22,381 nt of DNA from the NCBI GenBank assembly GCA_002347985.1, contig DDYM01000039.1:1-22381 (forward strand), read 5' to 3'. The DNA is from Bacteroidetes bacterium UBA2234 (GTDB lineage Bacteria; Bacteroidota; Bacteroidia; NS11-12g; UBA955). Shown one piece after another: positions 15,751-22,381 of the stretch. Both the position numbers and the translations under genes were made by a program. Position 1 is the stretch's first letter; every line of letters starts with the position of its first letter. Under the pieces are notes generated by a model, which saw only the letters and a program-made list of their open reading frames with translations, was not told the DNA's origin and did no database searches.

Positions 15751-17373
15751 TTACTTTAAGATGGATTGATAGCGTGTAGGTTCATGTAACAATTGGGCAG
15801 CCTCTTTTGATTCCAAATCCAGAAGCAGCCAAGCCTGATGAAAACGATTTTTCTTTAATTTTCTTTCCATCATCGCGCGATTTAATGCCAACATAATGCT
15901 CGATTTCTGTTTGATTAAATCGGCCTTCATCTTTGTGTTTACTTGGTCTGAATTTACTTTGATGCCTGAAATCTGTTGCAGAAATTGGGTATCTGTGTAC
16001 ATAGATGCCAGCGATTTGCGAAGTTTCTCTTGTAGTTTGGCCTGACTATTCTTGACCGCAAATTGAGAGAATTGTGCAAATTGTTGTTCTGTAACTGCTT
16101 GAAATACTGTGTCTGGCATCAAATTGTACTGTTGGTTTGCCCAATCAAAAATGATGTACTCTTGTTCCAGCCATTTGAGAATTTCTAGTCCTTGGTAAGG
16201 CTTTAATGCCAAATCAGGGTCGATACCACCGCCTTCGTAAACCGTCCTACCGCCTTGGGTTTTGAAGGCCTTTTTCTGTGCATTGGACATTGTTTTGGCG
16301 ACACCATTTTCGTCGCGATTATCGTATTGAAGTCGTTGAATACACCTGCCACTGGGAGTATAATACTTGGCCACTGTAAGTTTCATTTGGGTTCTGTAGG
16401 GTAGACTGGCATAATTCTGCACCAATCCTTTGCCAAAGCTTGTTTGCCCCATGATCACTGCGCGATCCATGTCTTGAAGGCTACCGCTTACCACTTCGGA
16501 GGCCGAGGCTGAATGTTCGTTTACCAGCACAACCAATGGGGTGTTGGGCAGCAAGGCTTTGTTTGGGGTAATCCAGTTTTTTGGCCCTGTTACATTTTGT
16601 CCTCTCAAAGTTACTATAGAACGATTTTCACCCACGAACAGTCCCACAATTTGAACTGCTTCATTCAGGAGTCCACCACCGTTGTCGCGCAAATCCAAAA
16701 TCACACCGTTTAATTGTGTCTTCTCCATCATCTTTTTGAGTGAGGCTTCAATTTCGTCTGCGGCATTCTGTCCAAATTCCTCTAGTTTTACATACGCGAT
16801 ATCCCCTTGGTATAATCCGCTGAAAGAAACACTAGCGGTCTTGATGGCCATGCGGGTGATTTGTTTTTTGATGCTTTTGCCATCGCGATCGATTTCAATT
16901 GAGAACGAAGTATTTGGGGCACCCCGAACCATACTTAGCAATTGATCTGTTGATTTGTCTTTTAGTGAAATTCCATTGATGCTGGTGATAACATCTCCCA
17001 ATCTTACATCGGCTTTGCTGAAGGCATAACCTTCTTCGATGAAGTTGACAACGGGGTAGTGATTTCGGAGCATGATTCTGCAACCAACGCCGCCATATTG
17101 TCCTTGTTTTTCAATTAGGGCCTCTTCTGCTTGATATTCCGTAAAAAAATTGGTGTAGGGATCTAGTGATTTTAGCATCGCATCGATGCCTGTTTTCATC
17201 AATTTTCCCGGTTCGATTTCATCAACGTAATTGGTGCCCAATTCTTTGTAGAGAGCGGTGAAAATTTCTATGTTTTTGGAATATTCAAAAAGGTTGTCAA
17301 CTACTTTATTCCCTTGGCTTAAAAAGAAAGCGCAGATGCAGAGTAATAACCATTTGGGCAAGCGAATCACCAT
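15751..17373 (-). CDS. S41-family C-terminal processing protease
   Basis: A 540-residue serine protease anchored by an N-terminal hydrophobic segment (about 5-20) and acting in the periplasm. An N-terminal helical region leads to a PDZ domain (about 85-170), with GYAFSKADVRLGDVITSING at 115-134. The peptidase core has the Ser/Lys dyad: S290 in SASASE and K315 in FGKG. Their 25-residue spacing, with Q319 four later, matches E. coli Prc. LDLRDNGGG at 227-234 is also diagnostic. A helical C-terminal extension follows residue ~390. It heads the six-gene operon and has a TATCTTTG box just upstream. It likely trims or degrades envelope proteins. Confidence 0.94.
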   Translation of the reverse strand: MVIRLPKWLLLCICAFFLSQGNKVVDNLFEYSKNIEIFTALYKELGTNYVDEIEPGKLMKTGIDAMLKSLDPYTNFFTEYQAEEALIEKQGQYGGVGCRIMLRNHYPVVNFIEEGYAFSKADVRLGDVITSINGISLKDKSTDQLLSMVRGAPNTSFSIEIDRDGKSIKKQITRMAIKTASVSFSGLYQGDIAYVKLEEFGQNAADEIEASLKKMMEKTQLNGVILDLRDNGGGLLNEAVQIVGLFVGENRSIVTLRGQNVTGPKNWITPNKALLPNTPLVVLVNEHSASASEVVSGSLQDMDRAVIMGQTSFGKGLVQNYASLPYRTQMKLTVAKYYTPSGRCIQRLQYDNRDENGVAKTMSNAQKKAFKTQGGRTVYEGGGIDPDLALKPYQGLEILKWLEQEYIIFDWANQQYNLMPDTVFQAVTEQQFAQFSQFAVKNSQAKLQEKLRKSLASMYTDTQFLQQISGIKVNSDQVNTKMKADLIKQKSSIMLALNRAMMERKLKKNRFHQAWLLLDLESKEAAQLLHEPTRYQSILK

Positions 17374-17377
17374 GAAT

Positions 17378-17385
17378 CAAAGATA
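17378..17385 (-). promoter_or_regulatory. Candidate -7 box for the S41 protease operon
   Basis: TATCTTTG on the minus strand matches TAnnTTTG. TTTG at 17413-17410 lies upstream with a 24-base spacer, longer than the usual 19-21. The box ends only 4 bases before the ATG, so the transcript would be leaderless or nearly so. Confidence 0.45.
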
Positions 17386-17437
17386 CGAAAATCGCCGTGA
17401 GTAAAAGGGCAAAGTGTTCACTGAAATTACTGTGAAC

Positions 17438-18685
17438 TTAACTTTCTTTGCCGGAGGGGGATTCGAAAATTTCTAAATCAAATTGGGGCACAACAGCCAA
17501 TACGTGATCAAAAATATCAGCGGCGATATTTTCGTGATCAATCCATTGTTTATCTCGGGTAAAGCAATAGAGCTCCAGAGGCAAGCCCTTTTCACTGGGA
17601 GATAACTGTCTAACCAAAGCAACCAATTTCTTGTTGACCTTTGGGTGTTGGTCTACGTATCGGTACATGTATTCCCTAAAAATACCCACGTTGGTTAGGT
17701 TTCTGCCATTGGCCAATACGGATTTATCGACGTTGTTTTTGCTGTTATATGCATCGATTTCTTCTTGTTTTTTGATGATATAATCTCGGATTAATTCGAT
17801 TTTCTTATATCGATCCAACATTTCGGGTGTGCAAAAATGGATGGTGGAAATTTTTACATTGATGGCACGTTTCATACGACGGCCTTGGCTTTCCTCCATT
17901 CCTCTCCAATTTTTAAAGGCATCGTTGATGAGTGCGTGGGTTGGTATCGTTGTAATGGTGTTGTCCCAATTTTTGACTTTGATATTGGTCAGGTTGATTT
18001 CAATCACATGGCCATCTGCACCATATTTTGGGACTTCAATCCAATCGTCCATTCGAACGATGTCATTGCCGGAAATTTGGATGGAAGCTACCAAGCCGAG
18101 GATGGTATCACGGAAGGTTAAAATCACAAGTGCAGACAATGCACCAAACGCCGTGAGGAGTGTCCACAGGGGTTTGTCGGTAATATTGCTGATGATAAAC
18201 AGAATTCCTACGGCATAATTGATAATGTTGAGCAGTTGTGTGTAGGAACCAATGGGCTTGTCTTTGAAGTCTTCGGAATTGAGCAAAAAAACTTTGATTG
18301 CGCGAAGCACGGCTTGCACAAAACGGATTACTGCGATGATGATGTATGCATCAATGAGGTGTTGTAAAACGTTAATCCAATCCGAGTTTTCATTGAAAAT
18401 AAATAGGAGTCCTTTTTTTGCAACATAGGCAGGAACAACGTGGGCGAGGTAGATGAAAACCCGCATTTCCACCAGTATATCGTCGTAGGTATTGTTCGAT
18501 TTTTTTGCGTAACGAGCTACGGTTGTTAAAATAACCTTTCGAGAAACAAAGTCGGCGATGGCAATGAGGACAATAAGACCCATCGACAATACGAGGGGAT
18601 GCAGAATTTCACAAGACTGGGCGGTAGCTCCGGCTTGTTGTAGTTGTTGCATCAACCATTGTGAAAACTGAACTTTGTAACTCAT
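17438..18685 (-). CDS. MscS-family mechanosensitive channel, YbdG-like
   Basis: A 415-residue inner-membrane channel protecting against hypoosmotic shock. Hydrophobic segments lie at about 27-47, 75-93, 108-130, 148-167 and 172-202. The last contains the pore-lining helix (ALSALVILTFRDTILGLVASIQI). The beta-domain signature GADGHVIEINLTNIKVKNWDNT spans 222-243 and is followed by IPTHALI. Length and the five-helix layout match E. coli YbdG (415 residues) rather than the 286-residue MscS. The C-terminal domain is soluble. It lies 71 bases downstream of the DUF2147 gene and 64 bases upstream of the S41 protease on the same strand, each gap holding a candidate promoter. Confidence 0.92.
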   Translation of the reverse strand: MSYKVQFSQWLMQQLQQAGATAQSCEILHPLVLSMGLIVLIAIADFVSRKVILTTVARYAKKSNNTYDDILVEMRVFIYLAHVVPAYVAKKGLLFIFNENSDWINVLQHLIDAYIIIAVIRFVQAVLRAIKVFLLNSEDFKDKPIGSYTQLLNIINYAVGILFIISNITDKPLWTLLTAFGALSALVILTFRDTILGLVASIQISGNDIVRMDDWIEVPKYGADGHVIEINLTNIKVKNWDNTITTIPTHALINDAFKNWRGMEESQGRRMKRAINVKISTIHFCTPEMLDRYKKIELIRDYIIKKQEEIDAYNSKNNVDKSVLANGRNLTNVGIFREYMYRYVDQHPKVNKKLVALVRQLSPSEKGLPLELYCFTRDKQWIDHENIAADIFDHVLAVVPQFDLEIFESPSGKES

Positions 18686-18690
18686 TGTAG

Positions 18691-18698
18691 CAAATATA
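18691..18698 (-). promoter_or_regulatory. Candidate -7 box for the MscS-like gene
   Basis: TATATTTG on the minus strand is a full match to TAnnTTTG, with TTTG at 18726-18723 upstream (24-base spacer). It ends 5 bases before the ATG at 18685, again predicting an almost leaderless mRNA unless translation starts at Met12. Confidence 0.4.
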
Positions 18699-18756
18699 AA
18701 CGAGTGCTACTGCTTTGTTAAGCAAAAAAATGAACTTTTTGACAGAAGCAAAAATT

Positions 18757-19212
18757 TTATCGTTTGCGGGTAGTTCTATGGAAAGTAGCGGATTGAGAGA
18801 GGATTCTAAACCATACAAATCCCGTGACTTTAATTGTGTTTTGATTCACAGGTGTGATGAAGGCGGAGTAAGTTTGGTTTTCTCTGGGTTGATAAATAGT
18901 ACCATTGGACCATTCGTTGTTTTGCCAAAAAAAGTCTTTCATCACTACCATTCCAATCCAGTGCTGTTCTTCTTTTACAAGGGGTTGACCGGGGTGGGAT
19001 CTGTTTTGAATCCAAAGTGTCTTGCCAAAATATTTATTGTTGATTTTATAAATATTTACAAGGACTTCATTGTTTTCGTCCATCCAATTTCCAAGGATCA
19101 TGTCCGCAGTAAAGGCGGGCAATTTCTGGGGCGTTTTTGCTGCGCCTAGAAAGAGAATGATTGCCATTGAAATGGCCAAATATTTAATGGAAGGGATTTT
19201 TAAAATTCGCAT
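18757..19212 (-). CDS. DUF2147-family secreted protein
   Basis: A 151-residue exported protein with an N-terminal signal segment (about 10-27, ending near FLGAA). The mature part matches the DUF2147 pattern: D-x-ILGNW near the start, VNIYKINNKYFGKTLWI in the middle, and the final KDFFWQNNEWSNGTIYQP...YSAFITPVNQNTIKVTGFVWF...SATFHR region. Its function is not established. I start it at ATG 19212; the longer frame begins at a TTG (19245) and adds 11 residues. It follows the desaturase gene by 43 bases on the same strand and is probably cotranscribed with it. Confidence 0.8.
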   Translation of the reverse strand: MRILKIPSIKYLAISMAIILFLGAAKTPQKLPAFTADMILGNWMDENNEVLVNIYKINNKYFGKTLWIQNRSHPGQPLVKEEQHWIGMVVMKDFFWQNNEWSNGTIYQPRENQTYSAFITPVNQNTIKVTGFVWFRILSQSATFHRTTRKR

Positions 19213-19255
19213 GAACACCTCAATTCTGTTTCTCAAATTCTTCAATAAATGGTAT

Positions 19256-20386
19256 TTAGTTGCTAGTATTTAACGCTACGATTTCGTCCTTTTCTTGGGC
19301 GTCCAATATCTCGTGAGCGGTCTTTTTTAAATGCAAAATATGAGATTTCATGCCCTCCCCAAAAGTGAATGATTTATACCAATGACCCACATTGTTCTCT
19401 TCAAGAGTTTCTTTTACAATTTGAGTGAGTGTGGGGTAGTGAATATGACAAATTTCAGGGAAGATATGGTGCGCAATGTGGGTGTTAAATCCCCCAAAAA
19501 TAAAGTGCGCTATGTGGCTTTTGGGATGAAAATCAATGGTTGTGTTGATTTGATGACTTAACCAAGAGTTTTCAATAATATTCGTTTCTTCATTGGCTCG
19601 AACATAACTAATTTCTTGAATGTGATGCGAAATGAAAAAGGTGAATGTGAGGAAGAAGGAAACAATAAAATGCATAATGAAGAATGCAGCAACAACCTCC
19701 ATCAAACTAAAATTGGTCATTAGCGTTGGCAAAGCGATGAAATTGAATAGATAAATTAATTTGATCGCGATGATTTTAACCCATTCAATGGTTGGGATTT
19801 TCTTAATTTTTGAATTGGCTGAGTCTTTTCTAATGAGAATGATGAAATCCTCTACAAAAATCCAGAACAGGGTTACAACAACATACAAAAGTGGGGCATA
19901 AATGTGTTGGTATTTGTGGATGGGTTTTGATTTCTGTTTTGGATTTAAAAGAATCAGGGGAGACATCTCCAAGTCTGAATCTCGATCATAGACATTTGGA
20001 AAAATGTGATGGGCTGAATTGTGTCTAATTTGCCACATATAGCCACCCAATCCTTGAATTGCATATATCAATTGGAACAAAGTGCCATCAAATCTTTTGT
20101 TTCCTGTTAGGCAGCCGTGTGCGCCATCATGCCCGAAGTTGATGCCCATCATTAGCATTGTAAAACCAACGGAGAGATAGGCCAAACACAGTGCAAAAAA
20201 GCTGCTCGCATGAAAAGCCCAAAATACAGAGCCCACAACGAGAAGCAATTGAGCGATGAATTTTAGAACCAAATACCCATTGCCGTTTTTGGTGTAGTTG
20301 TTGGCTAAAAAGTATCCGTCTACTTTTCCTTTGATCTGTTTTAGGATGAGATCGGGACTGTCTTTTGAGCTGTATTTAAATGACAT
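19256..20386 (-). CDS. Membrane fatty acid (acyl-CoA/acyl-lipid) desaturase
   Basis: A 376-residue di-iron membrane enzyme that introduces a double bond into an acyl chain using oxygen and an electron donor. The three histidine boxes are complete: H86-DGA-H90, H122-NSA-H126-H127 and H303-IA-H306-H307. Additional conserved H253-H254-IQE (SHHIQE) lies between boxes two and three. Hydrophobic pairs at about 40-82 and 160-250 frame the boxes. The third box begins with His rather than Gln, and no cytochrome b5 domain is fused. Regioselectivity cannot be read from the sequence. It is followed by DUF2147 and preceded by a second di-iron enzyme gene. Confidence 0.92.
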   Translation of the reverse strand: MSFKYSSKDSPDLILKQIKGKVDGYFLANNYTKNGNGYLVLKFIAQLLLVVGSVFWAFHASSFFALCLAYLSVGFTMLMMGINFGHDGAHGCLTGNKRFDGTLFQLIYAIQGLGGYMWQIRHNSAHHIFPNVYDRDSDLEMSPLILLNPKQKSKPIHKYQHIYAPLLYVVVTLFWIFVEDFIILIRKDSANSKIKKIPTIEWVKIIAIKLIYLFNFIALPTLMTNFSLMEVVAAFFIMHFIVSFFLTFTFFISHHIQEISYVRANEETNIIENSWLSHQINTTIDFHPKSHIAHFIFGGFNTHIAHHIFPEICHIHYPTLTQIVKETLEENNVGHWYKSFTFGEGMKSHILHLKKTAHEILDAQEKDEIVALNTSN

Positions 20387-20436
20387 AAAGTAAAAAAAGG
20401 CAATTTAGTGAAAATAAACGGCAATCAGGGTTTAAC

Positions 20437-20444
20437 CAAATTTA
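20437..20444 (-). promoter_or_regulatory. Candidate -7 box for the desaturase gene
   Basis: TAAATTTG on the minus strand fits TAnnTTTG and lies 50 bases before the desaturase ATG, inside the 116-base gap after the sterol-desaturase-family gene. No clear -33 TTTG at standard spacing. Confidence 0.4.
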
Positions 20445-20502
20445 GGCATACATCGAAAGTGGGTTAAAAACGGCTTTCGCGAAATGAAAAAATCATATCA
20501 TT

Positions 20503-21411
20503 TTAGGCAGTTTGATTTTTTGATTCTTCCAATTTTCTGAGTGTCTTGCTCGTATCGCGGCTGCCATCGTGGCTATATCCCGGAGGGCCGAAAATGTATA
20601 ATAAGCGCTGTTTGAAAGAAATTCCGGGTTGAAAAACATCCTGCCAAATTTGTTGCCATTCGGAAAATACGAGGGTAACGGGGTTGGGATTTTCTAAATT
20701 TTTGGTAAGTCCATATTCGATGGGTTTATACTCGTCCGCAGGCAGTTCTTTTTGGAAAGTACCAAAGAGTTTGTCCCAAATGATTAGGAACATCCCCATA
20801 TTTTTATCTAGGTATTTGGGGTTGCTAGCATGGTGTACTCGGTGATGGGAGGGCGTAACAAGAAAATACTCCAACCATCCCATGTTTTGAATGAGTTCTG
20901 TGTGAACCAGGATGCCCCAAACCTGTGTTGCGGTGTACATAAACATGATGTCTAGGGGCTGAAAACCAAGCAGCGCAAGGGGGAAGAAATATATAAAGCG
21001 ATACAAAGGTTGAAACACGGAAGAACGAAAACCCACAGTTATATTCATCAATGTAGAGGAATGATGGGTGATATGGGTAGCCCAAAAGAATCGAATCTCA
21101 TGATCAAATCGATGAAGCCAATAATACAAAAAGTCCTCTGCGATAATAAGGGAAATCCAGTAGCCAACGCCAATATGCCATTGCATCAGTCTGTGGTCGA
21201 AGCCCCACTGAAAAACGATGCCAACGTAAACAATTCTAAATGCGAAATCGATACCTGAATTGAGCAACATGAGGTAAAGGTTACTCAGGGTATTTTTTAC
21301 AGAATACAGATGGAGTTTTTGGTGATTTGAAATCAAGATCTCACCCAAAATGATAAGGATGTACAAGGGTGTTGTACAGAGTAAAAGGAAATTCTCTCGT
21401 ACTGATTCCAT
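20503..21411 (-). CDS. Sterol desaturase/fatty acid hydroxylase superfamily protein
   Basis: A 302-residue membrane di-iron oxidase. The conserved histidines are all present: HRFDH at 100-104, HITHH at 113-117, H170-TE and HHRVHH at 189-194. Hydrophobic segments lie at about 8-28, 45-68, 80-98 and 138-165. In bacteria this superfamily hydroxylates fatty acids, lipids or carotenoids; a sterol substrate is unlikely to be the default and the actual one is unknown. The only plausible start is the ATG at 21411, one base after the discriminator of a tRNA-Arg gene on the same strand; no in-frame start exists in the tRNA 3' half. The C-terminus is charged and cytoplasmic. Confidence 0.9.
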   Translation of the reverse strand: MESVRENFLLLCTTPLYILIILGEILISNHQKLHLYSVKNTLSNLYLMLLNSGIDFAFRIVYVGIVFQWGFDHRLMQWHIGVGYWISLIIAEDFLYYWLHRFDHEIRFFWATHITHHSSTLMNITVGFRSSVFQPLYRFIYFFPLALLGFQPLDIMFMYTATQVWGILVHTELIQNMGWLEYFLVTPSHHRVHHASNPKYLDKNMGMFLIIWDKLFGTFQKELPADEYKPIEYGLTKNLENPNPVTLVFSEWQQIWQDVFQPGISFKQRLLYIFGPPGYSHDGSRDTSKTLRKLEESKNQTA

Positions 21412-21412
21412 G

Positions 21413-21484
21413 TGGTCCCGCCGCGAATCGAACGCGGATCTAAAGTTCCGGAGACTTTCGTAGTATCCATTCTACTACGGGACC
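21413..21484 (-). tRNA. tRNA-Arg (anticodon CCG)
   Basis: A 72-base cloverleaf on the minus strand. The acceptor stem is GGTCCCG with CGGGACC, D stem GTAG/CTAC with an 8-base loop, anticodon stem AAAGT/ACTTT with loop CTCCGGA, a 4-base variable region, and T stem CCGCG/CGCGG with loop TTCGATT. The discriminator is A and CCA is not encoded. The anticodon (bases 21449-21451 on the plus strand) is CCG, so it decodes CGG. It directly precedes the hydroxylase start codon. Confidence 0.96.
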
Positions 21485-21502
21485 ATATAAATTTTGGTTG
21501 GT

Positions 21503-21517
21503 TTGGTGAATCACCAA
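21503..21517. repeat. 15-base inverted repeat in the tRNA-Arg leader
   Basis: TTGGTGA, a single A, then TCACCAA form a perfect 7-bp inverted repeat between the candidate -7 box and the tRNA 5' end. It could be an operator or simply a leader hairpin removed by RNase P. Short enough to be chance. Confidence 0.3.
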
Positions 21518-21524
21518 CGGGTTG

Positions 21525-21532
21525 CAAAGATA
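21525..21532 (-). promoter_or_regulatory. Candidate -7 box for tRNA-Arg and the hydroxylase gene
   Basis: TATCTTTG on the minus strand matches TAnnTTTG, sits immediately after the palindromic terminator and 40 bases upstream of the tRNA 5' end. A -33 TTTG at standard spacing is not evident because that position falls inside the palindrome. Confidence 0.45.
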
Positions 21533-21571
21533 AACAAAGGGGAGGCCAATGCATTGGCCTCCCCTTTGTTT
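21532..21571. terminator. Perfect 40-base palindrome, probable bidirectional terminator
   Basis: Twenty bases pair perfectly with the next twenty, centred between 21551 and 21552. The GC-rich core GGGGAGGCC/GGCCTCCCC is flanked by AAACAAA on one side and TTTGTTT on the other, so a T-rich tract follows the stem on either strand. It lies downstream of the 180-residue membrane protein gene and upstream of the tRNA, so on the minus strand it most likely ends the former's transcript. Confidence 0.8.
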
Positions 21572-21622
21572 TATAACAATAATTTGCCCTAACGAATGAA
21601 TCGAATCGATCGCAATGTCAAT

Positions 21623-22165
21623 TTAGGCAGCGCGCCAAAACTTTGCATATAATCCACCCAAAATGGCATAGGGGATAATGGCATCAGCAAATGAAGCCCA
21701 AATATCTGGAAGTTGATACCAAATATGATTTGTATAAGGAATCACAATGAAGGCGAATAGCCCAATAGATACAGTATATAAAATGCTCTTCATTGAGTTG
21801 ATGTCGCTGATTTTATCCAAAATCCCAAACAACAAGAAAACGGCAAGTATGTCGACCAACAAACCCCGAATCATAGGCATCGCCATTCCTGTATTTTTGG
21901 TTGTATGATAATTTACCATGGCCCAGGGTTTGCCATCGCTGCTCGTTGCGTAGGCTTGCCTTTCTTCTGGAGTCGCGGATGGACTTGGACGCGGAATAAC
22001 ATACTGTTTGTTTTCCAAATTAAGAGAATTTAGGAACGTCATGATGGTGTCTTGCTTTTCTGTATAAGCTTGACCTTTTTCATGGAAATTGGCGGCGGCG
22101 AAGGATACAAATTGATACATGAACAGTATCAAGCCACCCAAGATGGAACGGATTGCGAGTTTCAT
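21623..22165 (-). CDS. Unrecognised 180-residue membrane protein
   Basis: I do not recognise a family. The N-terminus has a hydrophobic stretch (about 5-25, ending FAAANFHEKG) that may be a signal anchor. A polar stretch of about 70 residues follows, rich in Glu, Gln, Pro and Ser (PRPSPSATPEERQAY around 59-73), which probably lies outside the cytoplasm. The second half contains three further hydrophobic segments, about 103-118, 129-145 and 160-176, the protein ending KFWRAA. The start is an ATG preceded by an A/T-rich region without a Shine-Dalgarno. The gene stands alone: its 3' side is closed by the 40-base palindrome. Codon use looks like its neighbours. Coding is likely from length, composition and ordered membrane segments. 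Confidence 0.7.
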   Translation of the reverse strand: MKLAIRSILGGLILFMYQFVSFAAANFHEKGQAYTEKQDTIMTFLNSLNLENKQYVIPRPSPSATPEERQAYATSSDGKPWAMVNYHTTKNTGMAMPMIRGLLVDILAVFLLFGILDKISDINSMKSILYTVSIGLFAFIVIPYTNHIWYQLPDIWASFADAIIPYAILGGLYAKFWRAA

Positions 22166-22381
22166 GGGTGCAAATTGCTTGTTTTTGTGGAATTTACAAA
22201 CATCCTTGGGGTGGAATTTTCAACAAACCCGCTCGGTGCTATAGTGTTTTTGATTGGACTCAAGTATTAGTAGGGCCTTTTTACCTTGCCTTCTCAATAC
22301 TTCTAACGTGGCCGATTTGGATAATTTGGAGTTGAGGAGCGTTTTTAAGGGGTAGTAAAGTCTCGAATATCCTATTTACCC
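22166..22381. other. Non-coding or edge region, no supported gene
   Basis: The 216 bases upstream of the membrane protein gene hold no convincing gene. On the minus strand one frame is open from 22375 to a TGA at 22222-22220 (51 codons, no ATG), and another from the window edge to a TAA at 22283-22281. Either could be the tail of a gene beyond the window, or chance. No clear TAnnTTTG box for the membrane protein gene was found. Confidence 0.4.

Noticed and set aside
18715..19149. 144-codon plus-strand open frame antisense to the DUF2147 gene
   Set aside because: The minus-strand reading has a signal peptide and family pattern; the plus reading shows none.
19213..19245. TTG start adding 11 residues to the DUF2147 protein
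   Set aside because: The ATG at 19212 places the signal segment properly after a short basic N-terminus.
20475..20484. 10-base palindrome TTTCGCGAAA between the two oxidase genes
   Set aside because: Too short and lacking a T-run or promoter placement to call an operator or terminator.
22153..22335. 60-codon plus-strand open frame with a hydrophobic end
   Set aside because: Low-complexity hydrophobic composition near the edge, overlapping the start of the membrane protein gene on the other strand; no start context or family resemblance.
22220..22379. Two open minus-strand frames at the window edge as a truncated gene
   Set aside because: Neither is longer than about 51 codons and openness of this length is expected by chance; kept only as a note in the edge-region entry.
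1..22381. CRISPR array, insertion sequence, prophage, toxin-antitoxin or defence cassette
   Set aside because: Looked for direct repeats with spacers, transposase or integrase motifs and small paired ORFs and found none; all sizeable genes have housekeeping or envelope assignments, apart from one unrecognised membrane protein and an orphan sigma factor.

Overview
The window looks like a chromosomal segment of a Bacteroidota bacterium (Sphingobacteriia/Chitinophagia-like, moderate to low G+C). Reasons: the archaeal/eukaryotic-type short prolyl-tRNA synthetase, a RecQ with the long C-terminal extension common in this phylum, bacillithiol synthesis (BshA), start codons without Shine-Dalgarno sequences, and several upstream boxes fitting the Bacteroidota promoter element TAnnTTTG. 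Nothing here has the hallmarks of a phage, plasmid, CRISPR locus, insertion sequence or defence island. Most of it is ordinary core and envelope metabolism.

Layout. Bases 1-57 hold the probable tail of an unidentified gene, followed by a GC-rich terminator hairpin. Next come proS (+) and, convergent to it, an EamA-family transporter (-) whose leader is unusual. The transporter lies downstream of a kdsD-manC pair (-, arabinose-5-phosphate for Kdo and GDP-mannose for surface glycans). recQ (+) is divergent from kdsD and is followed by an ECF sigma factor with a TTG start (+). bshA (-) converges on the sigma factor. tadA and a small DoxX-like membrane protein (+) follow.

From 9788 to the end everything is on the minus strand. 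The first block, read in transcription order, is a six-gene run spaced so tightly that it must be one operon: S41 protease, TauE/SafE exporter, M28-PDZ peptidase, metF, rsgA, beta-helix lipoprotein. Upstream of it lie a YbdG-like MscS channel, a DUF2147 protein, a three-histidine-box fatty acid desaturase and a sterol-desaturase-family hydroxylase. The hydroxylase start codon sits one base after the 3' end of a tRNA-Arg(CCG) gene. A perfect 40-base palindrome, probably a bidirectional terminator, separates this from an unrecognised 180-residue membrane protein.

Themes. Two translation-related items complement each other: TadA makes inosine in tRNA-Arg(ACG), which then reads CGU, CGC and CGA, while tRNA-Arg(CCG) supplies the remaining CGG. 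The envelope/lipid theme (KdsD, ManC, two di-iron membrane oxidases, MscS, S41 and M28 proteases, lipoproteins) dominates the rest. I do not see a convincing undescribed multi-gene system. The most distinctive signals are regulatory or architectural: the terminator-like hairpin between a canonical promoter and the transporter start, the tRNA fused to an ORF start, and repeated convergent genes with shared or abutting stop codons.
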